64,000 nt of DNA from Phaeobacter gallaeciensis (GCF_001678945.1 NZ_CP015124.1:1116001-1180000), one strand, 5' to 3'; counted from the first letter of the stretch, positions 16,021 to 25,342 are shown. Made by a program: numbers and translations. The notes: generated by a model not told the origin, from the sequence alone.

Positions 16021-16199
16021 TATCGCATTTTGTTCTCTGATCAGTTGATAACGACCTTCAACGCTCCGCGTCGGCGTATCCGATGACAAATTGATTTGGA
16101 CAGCCGCAAAATTTCAAAGAAAAATCGGTTTAAGTTTCCAGATAGGTACAGCTGTTTTGCCAACGGCAAAATATATGGCGCTCGAGGGTCATCTGATCA

Positions 16200-16487
16200 C
16201 GACTTGAACAGCCGCAAAGTCCGCATCCCCGCCGTTCGAAGGTGGTCGGCGGCTGCAACTGCGGCGAAGGTCCGCTCTTGGCAGTGCGCCTGCGGCACGG
16301 ATCGCCTGCCATGTCGCCAGATCCGCCGAGTTTGTAAAGGTCACTTTCTGCGCTTCGCTGACATCCGTGCCAGGCACAAGCATTGCCTTGGCCACCTGGG
16401 CAGCCCGATGGTCCGCTCATGGGAGAACCTTTGCTCATGCAGCATGGCCTATGCCGCACCTTGCATGAATGTCGTGTTCGGGCTGGG
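16200..16487 (-). repeat. Diverged intergenic repeat, copy C
   Basis: This aligns with copy B over about 160 bases (TTTGTAAAGGTCAC, TCTGCGCTTCGCTGAC, GGTCCGCTCATGGGAGAACC, GTCGTGTTCGGGCTGG) and, inverted, with copy A. The GGTCCGCTC block occurs twice here (near 16269 and 16410). One minus-strand frame reads VSEAQKVTFTNSADLATW, echoing copy A. The whole gap 16021-16700 holds no gene I can support. Confidence 0.6.
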
Positions 16488-16700
16488 CTGCGGCCGTACT
16501 ATGTGTCTCACACGAAGGGCTTTGACGCGCCGGACTGGGCGGCGTTCTATACTCCAAACACCAGGTCTACTTCCTGCGCCTAGTCGGCCGGTCATGCCAG
16601 ACGGCTGTAGGGGCAGTATAGCCGCGCTGTTCCCAATGTAGGCTGCCAATTTCGCCCAAGATAACGGTCTGGGTCTATGGCTCTGAGAGTGATCGAGAGC

Positions 16701-17228
16701 TCAGAAGCCCAAGTATTTGGATGGAACGGATGGGGTAAGCCAAACGCCGTTATCCGTTCTCCAGATGATGAGGCCATCTGCGTGCATGGCCGCAGTGTTG
16801 ACCCGCAGGACGACCGGGCGGCCGTGGCGCGTGCCGACCTTCAACGCAGTGTCCTGATCGGGTGACAGGTGGACGTGCTGTCGGCGGCCAGGGATGAGGC
16901 CAGATGCAAAGATCGCATCAAGGTTAGCGCTTGCGGTACCGTGGAACAGTACGGTCGGGGGCTCGGAGGGCGTCAATTCCAGTTCGACAGGAATACTGTG
17001 ACCTTGCGCCGCCCGGATGCGACGCCCGTCGCCGGACAGCGTGAAGCGCTGCTTGTCATTCTCCGCGACGATCTGGTGAAGAGCGTCGCGCGTGATCCGA
17101 TGTCCTGCCTTTTTCAAGGCGCGCAGCAGGTCATCCACCTGGATCCAGCCGCCCCTGCCAAGTGTCAGCCCGACCAGGTCAGGTTCATGCCGGAGGATGC
17201 GTGATAAAAGCTTGCTCTGTCTCGACAT
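16701..17228 (-). CDS. kptA: RNA 2'-phosphotransferase (Tpt1/KptA)
   Basis: This 175-residue enzyme moves an internal RNA 2'-phosphate to NAD+, giving ADP-ribose 1''-2''-cyclic phosphate. Family motifs are intact: LSRILRHEP at the start, a winged-helix N-terminal half (GGWIQVDDLL), RAAQGHS, VLFHGTA, and RQHVHLSPD. Conserved Arg and His of the active site (R-H near 11-14, H in QGHS, H in FHGT, R in the last block) are present. Bacteria lack the tRNA splicing that makes this substrate, so the natural role is unknown. It follows an AAA ATPase and a small gene on the same strand. Confidence 0.93.
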   Translation of the reverse strand: MSRQSKLLSRILRHEPDLVGLTLGRGGWIQVDDLLRALKKAGHRITRDALHQIVAENDKQRFTLSGDGRRIRAAQGHSIPVELELTPSEPPTVLFHGTASANLDAIFASGLIPGRRQHVHLSPDQDTALKVGTRHGRPVVLRVNTAAMHADGLIIWRTDNGVWLTPSVPSKYLGF

Positions 17229-17335
17229 GGTCTTTGTGGTACCTCATCTCACTTCATTCCAAGGTGGGGACGATTTCATCAATGCCCCTGTAAATATGTA
17301 CGTTCTACAGAAAGGATCGCGGATCCGGGTGTGGG

Positions 17336-17524
17336 TTACTCGTCAACCGTCCTGTTCATGATCTCGGTCAGGAAGTCGTAGGTTTCTTCGGTGACCTTCA
17401 ATGCATCCAAAGTCAGGAGATCAAAGAAAAGATACCATGCCAGGAAACCTGGATCTCTCCGCGCGGGCTTCGGATATGCGGCTCCTTTTCTGTGGATGAA
17501 GTGGGCGCAGAACTGTGTGCTCAA
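17336..17524 (-). CDS. Small hypothetical protein coupled to the AAA ATPase
   Basis: This 62-residue protein starts with TTG at 17524, inside the stop of the AAA gene (TTGA overlap), so it is probably made by re-initiation. It has an aromatic patch (FLAWYLFFDLLTLDAL) and a helical, acidic end (TEETYDFLTEIMNRTVDE). No family is recognised. The tight overlap suggests a partner or regulator of the ATPase. Confidence 0.6.
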   Translation of the reverse strand: MSTQFCAHFIHRKGAAYPKPARRDPGFLAWYLFFDLLTLDALKVTEETYDFLTEIMNRTVDE

Positions 17525-18621
17525 TGACGAATTCCAGCCACCTCCATCGCTTCACCCCGTGTCAGCATTCGGGTCACATGCCTCAGGTTCAGCTCCGCAC
17601 CTCGCCCAGCGATGTCCAACGTCTCGACGACGGCCTCGACCGAAGATTGCGTTAGTCCACGCCTCATGCCCTCCCGACGGGCAAAATCGGTTAGTTCAGC
17701 AACAGGAATCGCTGGCAGGCGCATAACCTCCAGGCGGCTCAGCAATGGAGCAGGCAAAGTCGCCAATGTGTTGGAAGTCAGCACCCAGCTAATCCAGGAC
17801 ATGTCGAACCCCACCTGGTAATAGGGGCACTGCCACGAGATCGCGGAAGATGGCTCCAAAAGAGATAACAACCCCTCGGTCAGGCCAAAGCTGGTCCCTT
17901 TGGTCGAGTTGGCAGTCCCGGCCTTTTCAACTTCGTCCACAACAACCACCGGGTTCGCAATCAGATGCTTCAGGATTGTCGTCAATGGGCGTCCCGGAAG
18001 TGCGCTGGCCCAGCCGCGCTGCGCCCCCACGATGCTAAACGACGCCTGCTCTGCCGTCGCCTCCACGCCACAGCGGGGCACACCAAGTGCTGTGCTCAAC
18101 TGGCGGGCCCACATGCTTTTTCCGATCCCCGGCGGTCCGTCGAGGAGAACCGGAGGAAGGCGGAAGCCCGCGTCGCCATTGCGAAATGAGCGTCGCATCG
18201 ACTTCCAGAGAAAATCTGTCGCGGGCGCCATCCAAGGCATGTTTTCGTGGATCCCGGCAGCGATTTCATCCGCCTGCTGCTCCGACCGGATCCGGATCAG
18301 CTCCGCACCGTTGCGCAAAACCTTCAGGGCCTTTAAGTCCTCGTACTTGAGATGGGAGAGACCTGCGAGCGCAGCCCGCGTTTCCACCACCCTACCAGCC
18401 CGGCGATCTATCCGCCCCTCAACTTCGCGCCCGAGCTCAACAAGGGCCAAATCGCTTTCCCAACGCAGGAGATCACTCGGAGCATCCGGATCGGGCGGCA
18501 CGATCCCGCGCTCTGGAGCGCGGCGTACTTTCAGGAACCGTTCCAGGCGCCACCGAATTGCTCGCTTGTCTGCATTGGCATCATAAAACTCCGCCTCGAT
18601 GAATTTGATCTTAGACATCAT
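17521..18621 (-). CDS. AAA+ ATPase (Lon-type ATPase domain, no protease)
   Basis: This 366-residue protein has a helical N-terminal part (about 1-140) and an AAA+ module with Walker A LDGPPGIGKSMWAR near 156-169, Walker B VVVVDEVEKAG near 222-232, and a sensor-1 Asn in WVLTSNT. The C-terminal lid helix bundle ends at LNLRHVTRML. The Walker region resembles Lon protease, but no Ser-Lys protease domain follows. Such stand-alone ATPases remodel protein or nucleic-acid partners. AAAGGA lies 5 bases before the paired ATGs. Downstream come an overlapping small gene and kptA. Confidence 0.85.
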   Translation of the reverse strand: MMSKIKFIEAEFYDANADKRAIRWRLERFLKVRRAPERGIVPPDPDAPSDLLRWESDLALVELGREVEGRIDRRAGRVVETRAALAGLSHLKYEDLKALKVLRNGAELIRIRSEQQADEIAAGIHENMPWMAPATDFLWKSMRRSFRNGDAGFRLPPVLLDGPPGIGKSMWARQLSTALGVPRCGVEATAEQASFSIVGAQRGWASALPGRPLTTILKHLIANPVVVVDEVEKAGTANSTKGTSFGLTEGLLSLLEPSSAISWQCPYYQVGFDMSWISWVLTSNTLATLPAPLLSRLEVMRLPAIPVAELTDFARREGMRRGLTQSSVEAVVETLDIAGRGAELNLRHVTRMLTRGEAMEVAGIRH

Positions 18622-18830
18622 TGGTCCTTTCCCGACGCACCGCGCCGTTTGGTTCCCGAATGCAAGGAAGTGCGTTCAGGAAGTTTGGGGAAGAACCTGG
18701 CCAGGTATTGAGTTCAGTCCTGCTCAATACGGTCGCCTCGGTCAACAGGTGCCTTTGTTGCTCAAGGAAGTAGGGCCTCCTTCAGCAGGCAAATCGAGGA
18801 CCTCACCTAAGCCATTGTTTACAAACAAAA

Positions 18831-18855
18831 CCACCGGCTGCAGCGCAGCCGGTGG
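18831..18855 (-). terminator. Rho-independent terminator of nrdJ
   Basis: The stem CCACCGGCTG / CAGCCGGTGG is a perfect 10-base pair with a 5-base loop. On the minus strand it is followed by TTTTGTTTGT. It lies about 85 bases past the nrdJ stop. Confidence 0.85.
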
Positions 18856-18938
18856 CAATTTATCTCGTGCGGGAATGGCAAAAAACCCCCATCAATGGCA
18901 GTTTATTAGTGGTCCCGACACTCTTGGTCACCCCACAC

Positions 18939-21233
18939 TCAGCCGCACTTGGAATGGCCGCAGCTGCGGCAGGTCATGCAGCCCTCGACCATCTGCATCT
19001 CGAACTGGCCGCAGCTTGGGCAGGCCTTGCCGCGCGGGGTATTCAGAGTGACGACTTCCGCCTTTGGATCCGACTTCAACCCCATGCCCTCCCCTTCGAG
19101 GAACCCGGTTGCTACCATGTGGGTTTCGATCACCCCACCGATAGCGGCCAGGATCGATGGGATGTATTTGCCCTGCACCCATGCCCCGCCACGTGGATCG
19201 AAGACGGCTTTCAGCTCTTCCACCACGAAGGACACGTTGCCGCCGCGGCGGAACACGGCCGAGATCATCCGCGTCAGCGCCAGCGTCCAAGCGTAATGCT
19301 CCATGTTCTTGGAGTTGATGAAGACCTCGAACGGGCGACGGTGGCCTCCAATGATGATGTCGTTGATAGTCAGGTAGATCGCGTGCTCGCTGTCGGGCCA
19401 TTTAAGCTTGTAGGTATGGCCTTCCAGGCTTTGCGGACGGTCCAGCGGCTCGGACATATAGACCACTTCTGCGCCGTTCTCCGTGTCGCTTTCGTGCGGT
19501 GCATCCGCAGTTTCACCCGGCGCAGTATCGGCGCTTTCGCTGACCGACAGGACCGATCCGGTGACATCATTGGGGCGGTAGGTGGTGCAGCCCTTGCAGC
19601 CCTGGTCCCAGGCCTGCATGTAGACATCCTTGAAGTCATCGAACGAGATGTCTTCCGGGCAATTGATGGTCTTGGAAATGGAACTGTCGATCCACTTCTG
19701 CGCCGCTGCCTGCATCTTGACGTGATCCGCAGGCGCCAGGGTCTGGGCGTTGACGAAATAGTCGGGCAGTTCCGCATCGGCGCCGAACTTGTCGCGGTAC
19801 ATCTTCACTGCGTAGTCCACAACTTCCTCTTCGGTGCGCGAGCCGTCCTTTTGCAGCACCTTGCGGGTATAGGCATAGGCAAAGACCGGCTCGATCCCCG
19901 AAGAGACATTACCTGCATAAAGGCTGATGGTGCCGGTGGGCGCGATCGAGGTCAGCAGCGCGTTGCGGATGCCATGTTCGCGGATCGCGTCGCGCACGTC
20001 CTCGTCCATGTTCATCATGTTGCCCGACGCCAGGTATTTCTCCGCATCGAACAGCGGGAAGGCGCCTTTCTCCTTGGCCAGGTCCACCGACGCCAGATAG
20101 GCGGCGCGGGCGATCTGGTGCAGCCACTCGTCGGTCTGACGCGCCGCCTCGTCCGAGCCATAGCGCAGGCCCAGCATCAGCAGCGCATCGGCCAGCCCGG
20201 TGACACCAAGGCCGATCCGGCGCTTGTTCTGGGCTTCGGCAGCCTGCGCGTCCAGCGGGAATTTGGAGACGTCGACGACGTTGTCCATCATCCGCACCGC
20301 CGTGGCGACCAGCTCCTGCATCGCATCAAGATTCAGCTCGGCATTGGCTTCAAACGGGTTCGACACCAGCCGCGCCATGTTGACGGAGCCCAGAAGGCAG
20401 GCCCCATAGGGCGGCAGGGGCTGCTCGCCGCAGGGGTTCGTGGCGCAGATTTCCTCGACGTAGGAGAGGTTGTTGGCCTTGTTGATCCGGTCGATGAAGA
20501 TCACGCCCGGCTCGGCATAGTCATAGGTCGCCTGCATGATCTTGTTCCACAGATCGCGCGCCTCAACCGTGTGGTAGACCTTGTCGCCAAAGACCAGATC
20601 CCAGGAGCCGTCAGCCTTGACCGCATCCATGAAGTCATCGGTGACCAGAACGGACATGTTGAACATACGCAGCCGCGCCGGGTCGGATTTAGCGGTGATG
20701 AACTGTTCGATATCCGGGTGATCGCAGCGCATGGTCGCCATCATGGCGCCGCGGCGCGAGCCTGCGGACATGATGGTGCGGCACATGGCGTCCCAGACAT
20801 CCATGAAGGACAAGGGACCTGATGCATCCGCTGCCACGCCCTTTACGTCGGCGCCGCGCGGGCGGATGGTCGAGAAGTCATAGCCGATGCCACCGCCCTG
20901 CTGCATGGTCAGGGCCGCTTCTTTCAGCATGTCGAAGATACCCGCCATGCTGTCGGGCACGGTGCCCATGACAAAACAGTTGAACAGGGTCACCTGACGC
21001 GCAGTCCCCGCCCCTGCGGTGATGCGGCCTGCGGGCAGGTATTTGAAATCTTCCAGCGCCTCGAAGAACTTTTCCTCCCAAACATCGGGCTTGTCCTCGG
21101 CCCGTGCCAGATCGCGCGCAATCCGGCGCCAGCTGTCTTCGACAGTGACGTCAATCGGGGTCCCATCCGCCTGTTTAAAGCGGTATTTCATGTCCCAGAT
21201 CTGCTCGGCAATGGGGGCGGCAAAGCGGCTCAT
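18939..21233 (-). CDS. nrdJ: Class II (adenosylcobalamin-dependent) ribonucleotide reductase
   Basis: This 764-residue enzyme makes deoxyribonucleotides with or without oxygen, using B12 to form the thiyl radical. The N-terminal region shows FNCFVMGTVPDSMAGI (the Cys of the substrate pair) and GGGIGYDFS. The active-site Cys is in NPCGEQPLPPYG (near 267). TSIAPTGTISLYAGNVSSGIEP is typical, and C-terminal CPSCGQFEMQMVEGCMTCRSCGHSKCG-type Cys pairs (738-763) serve redox relay or metal binding. Domain order and length match the vitamin B12-dependent NrdJ of Rhodobacterales. A terminator follows it, and possible NrdR and DnaA sites lie upstream. Confidence 0.97.
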   Translation of the reverse strand: MSRFAAPIAEQIWDMKYRFKQADGTPIDVTVEDSWRRIARDLARAEDKPDVWEEKFFEALEDFKYLPAGRITAGAGTARQVTLFNCFVMGTVPDSMAGIFDMLKEAALTMQQGGGIGYDFSTIRPRGADVKGVAADASGPLSFMDVWDAMCRTIMSAGSRRGAMMATMRCDHPDIEQFITAKSDPARLRMFNMSVLVTDDFMDAVKADGSWDLVFGDKVYHTVEARDLWNKIMQATYDYAEPGVIFIDRINKANNLSYVEEICATNPCGEQPLPPYGACLLGSVNMARLVSNPFEANAELNLDAMQELVATAVRMMDNVVDVSKFPLDAQAAEAQNKRRIGLGVTGLADALLMLGLRYGSDEAARQTDEWLHQIARAAYLASVDLAKEKGAFPLFDAEKYLASGNMMNMDEDVRDAIREHGIRNALLTSIAPTGTISLYAGNVSSGIEPVFAYAYTRKVLQKDGSRTEEEVVDYAVKMYRDKFGADAELPDYFVNAQTLAPADHVKMQAAAQKWIDSSISKTINCPEDISFDDFKDVYMQAWDQGCKGCTTYRPNDVTGSVLSVSESADTAPGETADAPHESDTENGAEVVYMSEPLDRPQSLEGHTYKLKWPDSEHAIYLTINDIIIGGHRRPFEVFINSKNMEHYAWTLALTRMISAVFRRGGNVSFVVEELKAVFDPRGGAWVQGKYIPSILAAIGGVIETHMVATGFLEGEGMGLKSDPKAEVVTLNTPRGKACPSCGQFEMQMVEGCMTCRSCGHSKCG

Positions 21234-21344
21234 ACAGCGAATCCCTCGTGGCTGGTCGTTACGGCGTGGCGCTCTCGATACTACACGGTTTAGAGAAGCC
21301 TCAACGCAAATTTACGATTTCGACATAGATTTTTGCCCTTGACC

Positions 21345-21392
21345 CTACCACATATTGACGCCTACCCCCAAACGAAACACTAGATGCTGTTG
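21345..21392. promoter_or_regulatory. Candidate NrdR box pair upstream of nrdJ
   Basis: Two 16-base elements, CTACCACATATTGACG (21345-21360) and ACACTAGATGCTGTTG (21377-21392), partly fit the NrdR box (consensus about ACACAATATATTGTGT; roughly 10 of 16 and 9 of 16 by eye). Their centres are 32 bases apart, three DNA turns, the usual NrdR spacing. They lie 110-160 bases from the nrdJ start. NrdR represses ribonucleotide reductase genes when dATP is high. Confidence 0.45.
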
Positions 21393-21419
21393 CCTGCGGG
21401 GAGAAACCTGTGGGCAGCC

Positions 21420-21428
21420 TGTGGATAA
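21420..21428 (-). promoter_or_regulatory. Perfect DnaA box (TTATCCACA)
   Basis: The plus strand reads TGTGGATAA, the exact complement of the consensus DnaA box. It stands among three CTGTGG repeats (21407-21435) in the region between nrdJ and the DUF1489 gene. A single 9-mer can occur by chance; its place upstream of a ribonucleotide reductase gives it interest. Confidence 0.45.
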
Positions 21429-21583
21429 CTGTGGGAGAATTTTCGAACGCCTCGCCCGGACCTGCACATGACAGCAGCGCAGGTGTCTCCCACGCAAAAG
21501 CGATTTGCAGTCGCTTGCCGTGCGCGGCAAAAGGCCTAGACTAACGAACCCTGTCACTATGACTGGGCACTTGGGGGACGACC

Positions 21584-22015
21584 TTGGAAAAACACATCAA
21601 TCTGGTCAAACTTTCGGTCGGAACCGAAAGCGTGGAAACCCTTCAGGCCTGGCAGGAGCAGTACCGCCAGACGCTGCCCGAAGGCCTGCCCCGCCACGTG
21701 ACCCGCATGTGGCCGAAACGCGAGGCCGAGCTGCTGAATGGCGGCTCGATCTTCTGGGTGATCAAGGGACTGATCCAATGCCGCCAGCGCATTCTGCGAC
21801 TGGATGAAGTCACCGGCGAGGACGGAATTCGCCGCTGCGCTATCGTGCTGGACCGCGACCTGCATCGCACCAATACCGCGCCCAAACGTCCGTTTCAGGG
21901 CTGGCGCTATTTAAAACCCGAAGACAGCCCCGCGGACCTGCCCGAGGGGCGCGAAGAGGAACAGCCCCTGCCCGCCGAACTGTCGCAAGCGCTGGCGGAG
22001 ATCGGCGTCCTGTAA
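21584..22015 (+). CDS. DUF1489 family protein
   Basis: This 143-residue protein starts HINLVKLSVG, followed by HVTRMWPKREAELLNGGSIFWVIKG and CAIVLDRDL, then RPFQGWRYL, the standard run of DUF1489, a family restricted largely to Rhodobacterales and related groups. The function is unknown. The start is TTG at 21584 with GGGGGA 5 bases upstream; the ATG at 21559 is out of frame. It is divergent from nrdJ. Confidence 0.85.
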   Translation: MEKHINLVKLSVGTESVETLQAWQEQYRQTLPEGLPRHVTRMWPKREAELLNGGSIFWVIKGLIQCRQRILRLDEVTGEDGIRRCAIVLDRDLHRTNTAPKRPFQGWRYLKPEDSPADLPEGREEEQPLPAELSQALAEIGVL

Positions 22016-22075
22016 CGCGCCCTGCCGCGGAACCCGGCCCCCGCAAATGCGGGAGCCGCAGGCCGACTTGAGAGT

Positions 22076-22765
22076 TTATCCAATCATGTCCAACAGGGTA
22101 TTCAGCGCGGCCTTTTCATCGGCGCTGTATTTTGCCTCGCGGCTACGCCACAGGGTGGCCTGGGATTTCAGCACCAGACCGTCGCTCAGCAGCTTCAGGT
22201 GGTTGGCCCTGAGGGTTTCCCCGGTCGAGGTGATATCAGCCACCATTTCAGCGGTCTCGTTCTTCACCGTGCCTTCGGTGGCACCCTGGCTGTCGACCAG
22301 CTGGTAATCGGCTACACCGGCCTCGGTCAGGAATTCACGCACCAGCCGGTGGTACTTCGTGGCGATCCGCAGCCGGTGTCCATGGGTCTGGCGAAACGCC
22401 GCCGCAACCGCGTCCAGATCATCAAGCGTATCCACGTCGATCCAGAACTGCGGCACCGCCAGCACCAGATCGGCAAACCCGAACCCCAGTGGCTCCAGCT
22501 CTTCGACCTGCTGTTCCCAGCGGGGCAGTTTTTCCTGCACCAGATCGGTGCCCGTCACCCCAAGGTGAATCCGCCCCGCCGCCAGTTCGCGCGGGATCTC
22601 TCCGGCGGAGAGCAGCACCAGTTCCATCCCCGGCACGCCTTCGATTGCCCCGGCATATTCACGCTCTGACCCGGTGCGCGACAGAGTCACGCCCCGTTTC
22701 GCAAACCAGTCAAAGGTCTTTTCCATCAGCCGCCCCTTGGACGGCACGCCAAGCTTCAGGCTCAT
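22076..22765 (-). CDS. hisG: ATP phosphoribosyltransferase, short catalytic subunit
   Basis: This enzyme catalyses the first step of histidine synthesis (ATP + PRPP to phosphoribosyl-ATP). At 229 residues this is the short form, which lacks the C-terminal regulatory domain and needs HisZ for activity and feedback by histidine. LGVPSKGRLMEKTF at the start, LGVTGTDLVQE and the phosphate-binding SQGATEGTVKNETAEMVADIT are typical. It overlaps hisZ by 4 bases (ATGA), so the two subunits are coupled. It is the last gene of hisS-hisZ-hisG. Confidence 0.96.
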   Translation of the reverse strand: MSLKLGVPSKGRLMEKTFDWFAKRGVTLSRTGSEREYAGAIEGVPGMELVLLSAGEIPRELAAGRIHLGVTGTDLVQEKLPRWEQQVEELEPLGFGFADLVLAVPQFWIDVDTLDDLDAVAAAFRQTHGHRLRIATKYHRLVREFLTEAGVADYQLVDSQGATEGTVKNETAEMVADITSTGETLRANHLKLLSDGLVLKSQATLWRSREAKYSADEKAALNTLLDMIG

Positions 22766-23850
22766 GACTGCACCTCCTCGAGCATCAGCATCAGATCGGG
22801 GCGCAGTACCCCGCCCACCGCCGGGATTTCATCTCCCTGCCCCAACTGCCGGGTCAGCGCATCATAGCGTCCGCCACTGGCGACCGGCGGCAGTCCGGGT
22901 TTGGTTTCGGCATAAAAACCAAAGACGAAGCCGTCGTAATATTCCATCGAGGTGCGCCCGTAGGAGGCTTCGAAATCAAGGCTGTCGACATCGATCCCGC
23001 GCGCCTTCATCGCGGCACTGCGTGCCTCCAGCCGATCCAGCGCAGGCAGGATCTGCGGCAGGTCCACCGCGATATCGCGCATCTGCTCGATGGCATAGGG
23101 GATGGTTTCGCGCACTGCCATCAGCGCTTCCAGCGCCAACAGCTCATGCTCGGAAATCGGCGGCATGGCGGCGTCGGCGCGCAGCAATTCAACCCGCGCG
23201 TCAACCTCGGCGGCGCGGCGTTTGCCAATCGCCGGGGCGGATCCGCTCAAGGAACCTTCGGTGGACAACAGCTTCTTGCGGCTTTCCGGCACGGTGCCCC
23301 GCCCGGCATAGCGTTCCAGCAGGCTGCGGAACCGGCGCGGCCGCCAGATATGCCGCATCAGCGCGGATTTACGCTTGTCGGTGGTGTGGAGCCCCTCTAC
23401 CGCGGCCATCAGGATACCGATATCGCCAGTCGCGGCGCGCAGCGGCAGGCCCCGGAGCTGCAAGGCGATCAGGGCAAAAACCTCGGCATCGGCCCCGGCG
23501 GGATCGGCGCGGTCAAAGACCTCATAGCCGACCTGCACATATTCATTGGCGCGGTCCGGGTCATGTTCCTGACGGCGAAACACCTCGCCCGAGTAGGTAT
23601 AGCGGGCCGGATCGGCGCCTTGGCGCATATGCATCTGCACGACGGGCACGGTGAAATCGGGGCGCAGCATCTGTTCGCCGCGCAGCGCATCCGAGGTGAT
23701 ATAGGCGCGGGCGCGGATGTCCTCGCCGTAAAGATCCAGCAGCGTTTCCGCAGGCTGCAACAGCGGCGGCTCGACTGCCTGGGCACCGGCCGCCTCGAAA
23801 TTCATCCGCAACCGTGCGGCGCGGGCCAATATTTCTGAACGTGTGGGCAT
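22762..23850 (-). CDS. hisZ: ATP phosphoribosyltransferase regulatory subunit
   Basis: This 362-residue paralogue of histidyl-tRNA synthetase lacks the anticodon-binding domain. It forms the hetero-octamer with short HisG and carries the histidine feedback site. Synthetase-like motifs are visible but altered: LRPDFTVPVVQMH (motif near 55-68), YSGEVFRRQEHDPDRANEYVQVGYEVF, and SGGRYDAL at the C-terminal end. The start is the ATG at 23850, 4 bases after the hisS stop; longer in-frame starts fall inside hisS. Confidence 0.94.
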   Translation of the reverse strand: MPTRSEILARAARLRMNFEAAGAQAVEPPLLQPAETLLDLYGEDIRARAYITSDALRGEQMLRPDFTVPVVQMHMRQGADPARYTYSGEVFRRQEHDPDRANEYVQVGYEVFDRADPAGADAEVFALIALQLRGLPLRAATGDIGILMAAVEGLHTTDKRKSALMRHIWRPRRFRSLLERYAGRGTVPESRKKLLSTEGSLSGSAPAIGKRRAAEVDARVELLRADAAMPPISEHELLALEALMAVRETIPYAIEQMRDIAVDLPQILPALDRLEARSAAMKARGIDVDSLDFEASYGRTSMEYYDGFVFGFYAETKPGLPPVASGGRYDALTRQLGQGDEIPAVGGVLRPDLMLMLEEVQS

Positions 23851-23854
23851 CGGA

Positions 23855-25342
23855 CTATCCCTGACTTTCGAGGATCTCGCGCACCTTCGCGACAAGATCC
23901 GTGCGCGGCACTTCGAACTGGCTGGGCCGTTCTTTCCATTCTTCCAGCGTGGCGTTTTCGGCAATCTTTGCCCCAAGGATTAGGTCCTTGATCTGCACCA
24001 CACCGTTTTCCTTTTCGTCGCCGCCTTCGATCACGGCGACGGGGGAATGGCGTTTGTCCGCGTATTTCAGCTGGTTGCCGAAATTCTTGGGATTGCCCAG
24101 ATAGACCTCGGCCCGGATGCCTGCGTTACGCAGTTCGGTTACCATCGCCTGATAATCGGCCATGCGGTCGCGGTCCATCACGGTGACCACCACGGGCCCG
24201 GTCGGCTGGGTGGCAAGACGTCCCTTTTCGCGCAGCGCCGCCAGCAGACGGTCGACACCGATGGAGACCCCAACGGCCGGCACTTCCTGCCCGGTGAACC
24301 GTTTCACCAGCCCGTCATAGCGTCCACCGCCCGCAACCGAGCCGAACTGCCGCTTGCGCCCTTTTTCATCAAGGATTTCAAAGGTCAGCTCGGCCTCGAA
24401 CACCGGACCGGTGTAATAGCCAAGCCCCCGCACAACAGAGGGGTCGATCTCGATCCGGTCGGGGCCATAGCCTCCCGCCGCCAGCAGCGCGCCGATCTGT
24501 TCCAGCTCGGCAATGCCTTCGGCGCCGATCTTGCTGTCGCCCACGGCAGCGCGCAGGTTTTCCAGCGTTCCAGCGGTGTCGGCGGCCTTGGAGGTCAGGA
24601 AGGCCAGAACCGGCGCGGCCTGTTCTTCGCTAAGGCCAACACCGTCGATATAGGCACCGGAGGCATCAAGCCGTCCCTTGGTCAGCAGCTGGCGCACGCC
24701 CTCTTCGCCGACCTTATCGAACTTGTCGATGGTGCGCAGCACGTCATCGCGGGAGGCAGCGCCTTCCTCAAGTCCCATGGCCTCAAGCACACCGTTCAGG
24801 ACCTTGCGGTTGTTGACCCGCACCAGATAATCGCCGCGCGGAATGCCGACGGTTTCCAGCGTGTCAGACAGCATGGCGCAGATTTCGGCGTCCGCTGCCA
24901 TCGAAGCGGTGCCAACGGTATCGGCATCGCATTGGTAGAACTGGCGATAGCGGCCCGGTCCCGGCTTTTCGTTGCGCCAGACCGGCCCCATCGCGTAGCG
25001 GCGATAGGGGGTGGGCAGATCGTTGCGGTGCTGGGCATAAACCCGCGCCAGCGGCGCCGTCAGATCATAGCGCAGCGCCATCCAGTCGCCCTGGCCGCTC
25101 TCGTCGGTTTCCTGCCAGGCAAAGACACCCTCGTTCGGGCGGTCCACATCCGGCAGGAACTTGCCCAGCGCCTCCACCGTTTCCACGGCCGAGGATTCCA
25201 GCGCATCAAACCCGTATCGATGGTAAACCCCGGCGATCGCATGCAGCATCTCGGTGCGCTGGGTGACCTCGGCGCCGAAATAATCGCGGAAACCCTTGGG
25301 CGTGATGGCCTTGGGGCGGGGTTGTTTCTTGACTTTGGCCAT
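23855..25342 (-). CDS. hisS: Histidyl-tRNA synthetase
   Basis: This 495-residue class II synthetase charges tRNA-His. The opening [11 protein letters not shown], motif 1 region, motif 2 [26 protein letters not shown]-type (written in part: [14 protein letters not shown]), the HisA loop [10 protein letters not shown] and motif 3 [13 protein letters not shown] are intact, followed by an anticodon-binding domain (about 400-490). The ATG at 25342 has GAGGAGG 6 bases upstream. It heads the hisS-hisZ-hisG unit, so translation and histidine supply share a transcript. Confidence 0.97.
   Translation of the reverse strand: MAKVKKQPRPKAITPKGFRDYFGAEVTQRTEMLHAIAGVYHRYGFDALESSAVETVEALGKFLPDVDRPNEGVFAWQETDESGQGDWMALRYDLTAPLARVYAQHRNDLPTPYRRYAMGPVWRNEKPGPGRYRQFYQCDADTVGTASMAADAEICAMLSDTLETVGIPRGDYLVRVNNRKVLNGVLEAMGLEEGAASRDDVLRTIDKFDKVGEEGVRQLLTKGRLDASGAYIDGVGLSEEQAAPVLAFLTSKAADTAGTLENLRAAVGDSKIGAEGIAELEQIGALLAAGGYGPDRIEIDPSVVRGLGYYTGPVFEAELTFEILDEKGRKRQFGSVAGGGRYDGLVKRFTGQEVPAVGVSIGVDRLLAALREKGRLATQPTGPVVVTVMDRDRMADYQAMVTELRNAGIRAEVYLGNPKNFGNQLKYADKRHSPVAVIEGGDEKENGVVQIKDLILGAKIAENATLEEWKERPSQFEVPRTDLVAKVREILESQG

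Noticed and set aside
16701-17228. tRNA-splicing role for KptA
   Set aside because: Bacteria have no 2'-phosphate-producing tRNA splicing, and no ligase or intron-containing tRNA is seen here.
18852-20822. Long plus-strand open frame (656 codons) opposite nrdJ
   Set aside because: The reverse strand encodes a full class II ribonucleotide reductase with all motifs; the opposite frame has His/Arg/Val-rich composition typical of a GC-rich shadow and no family.
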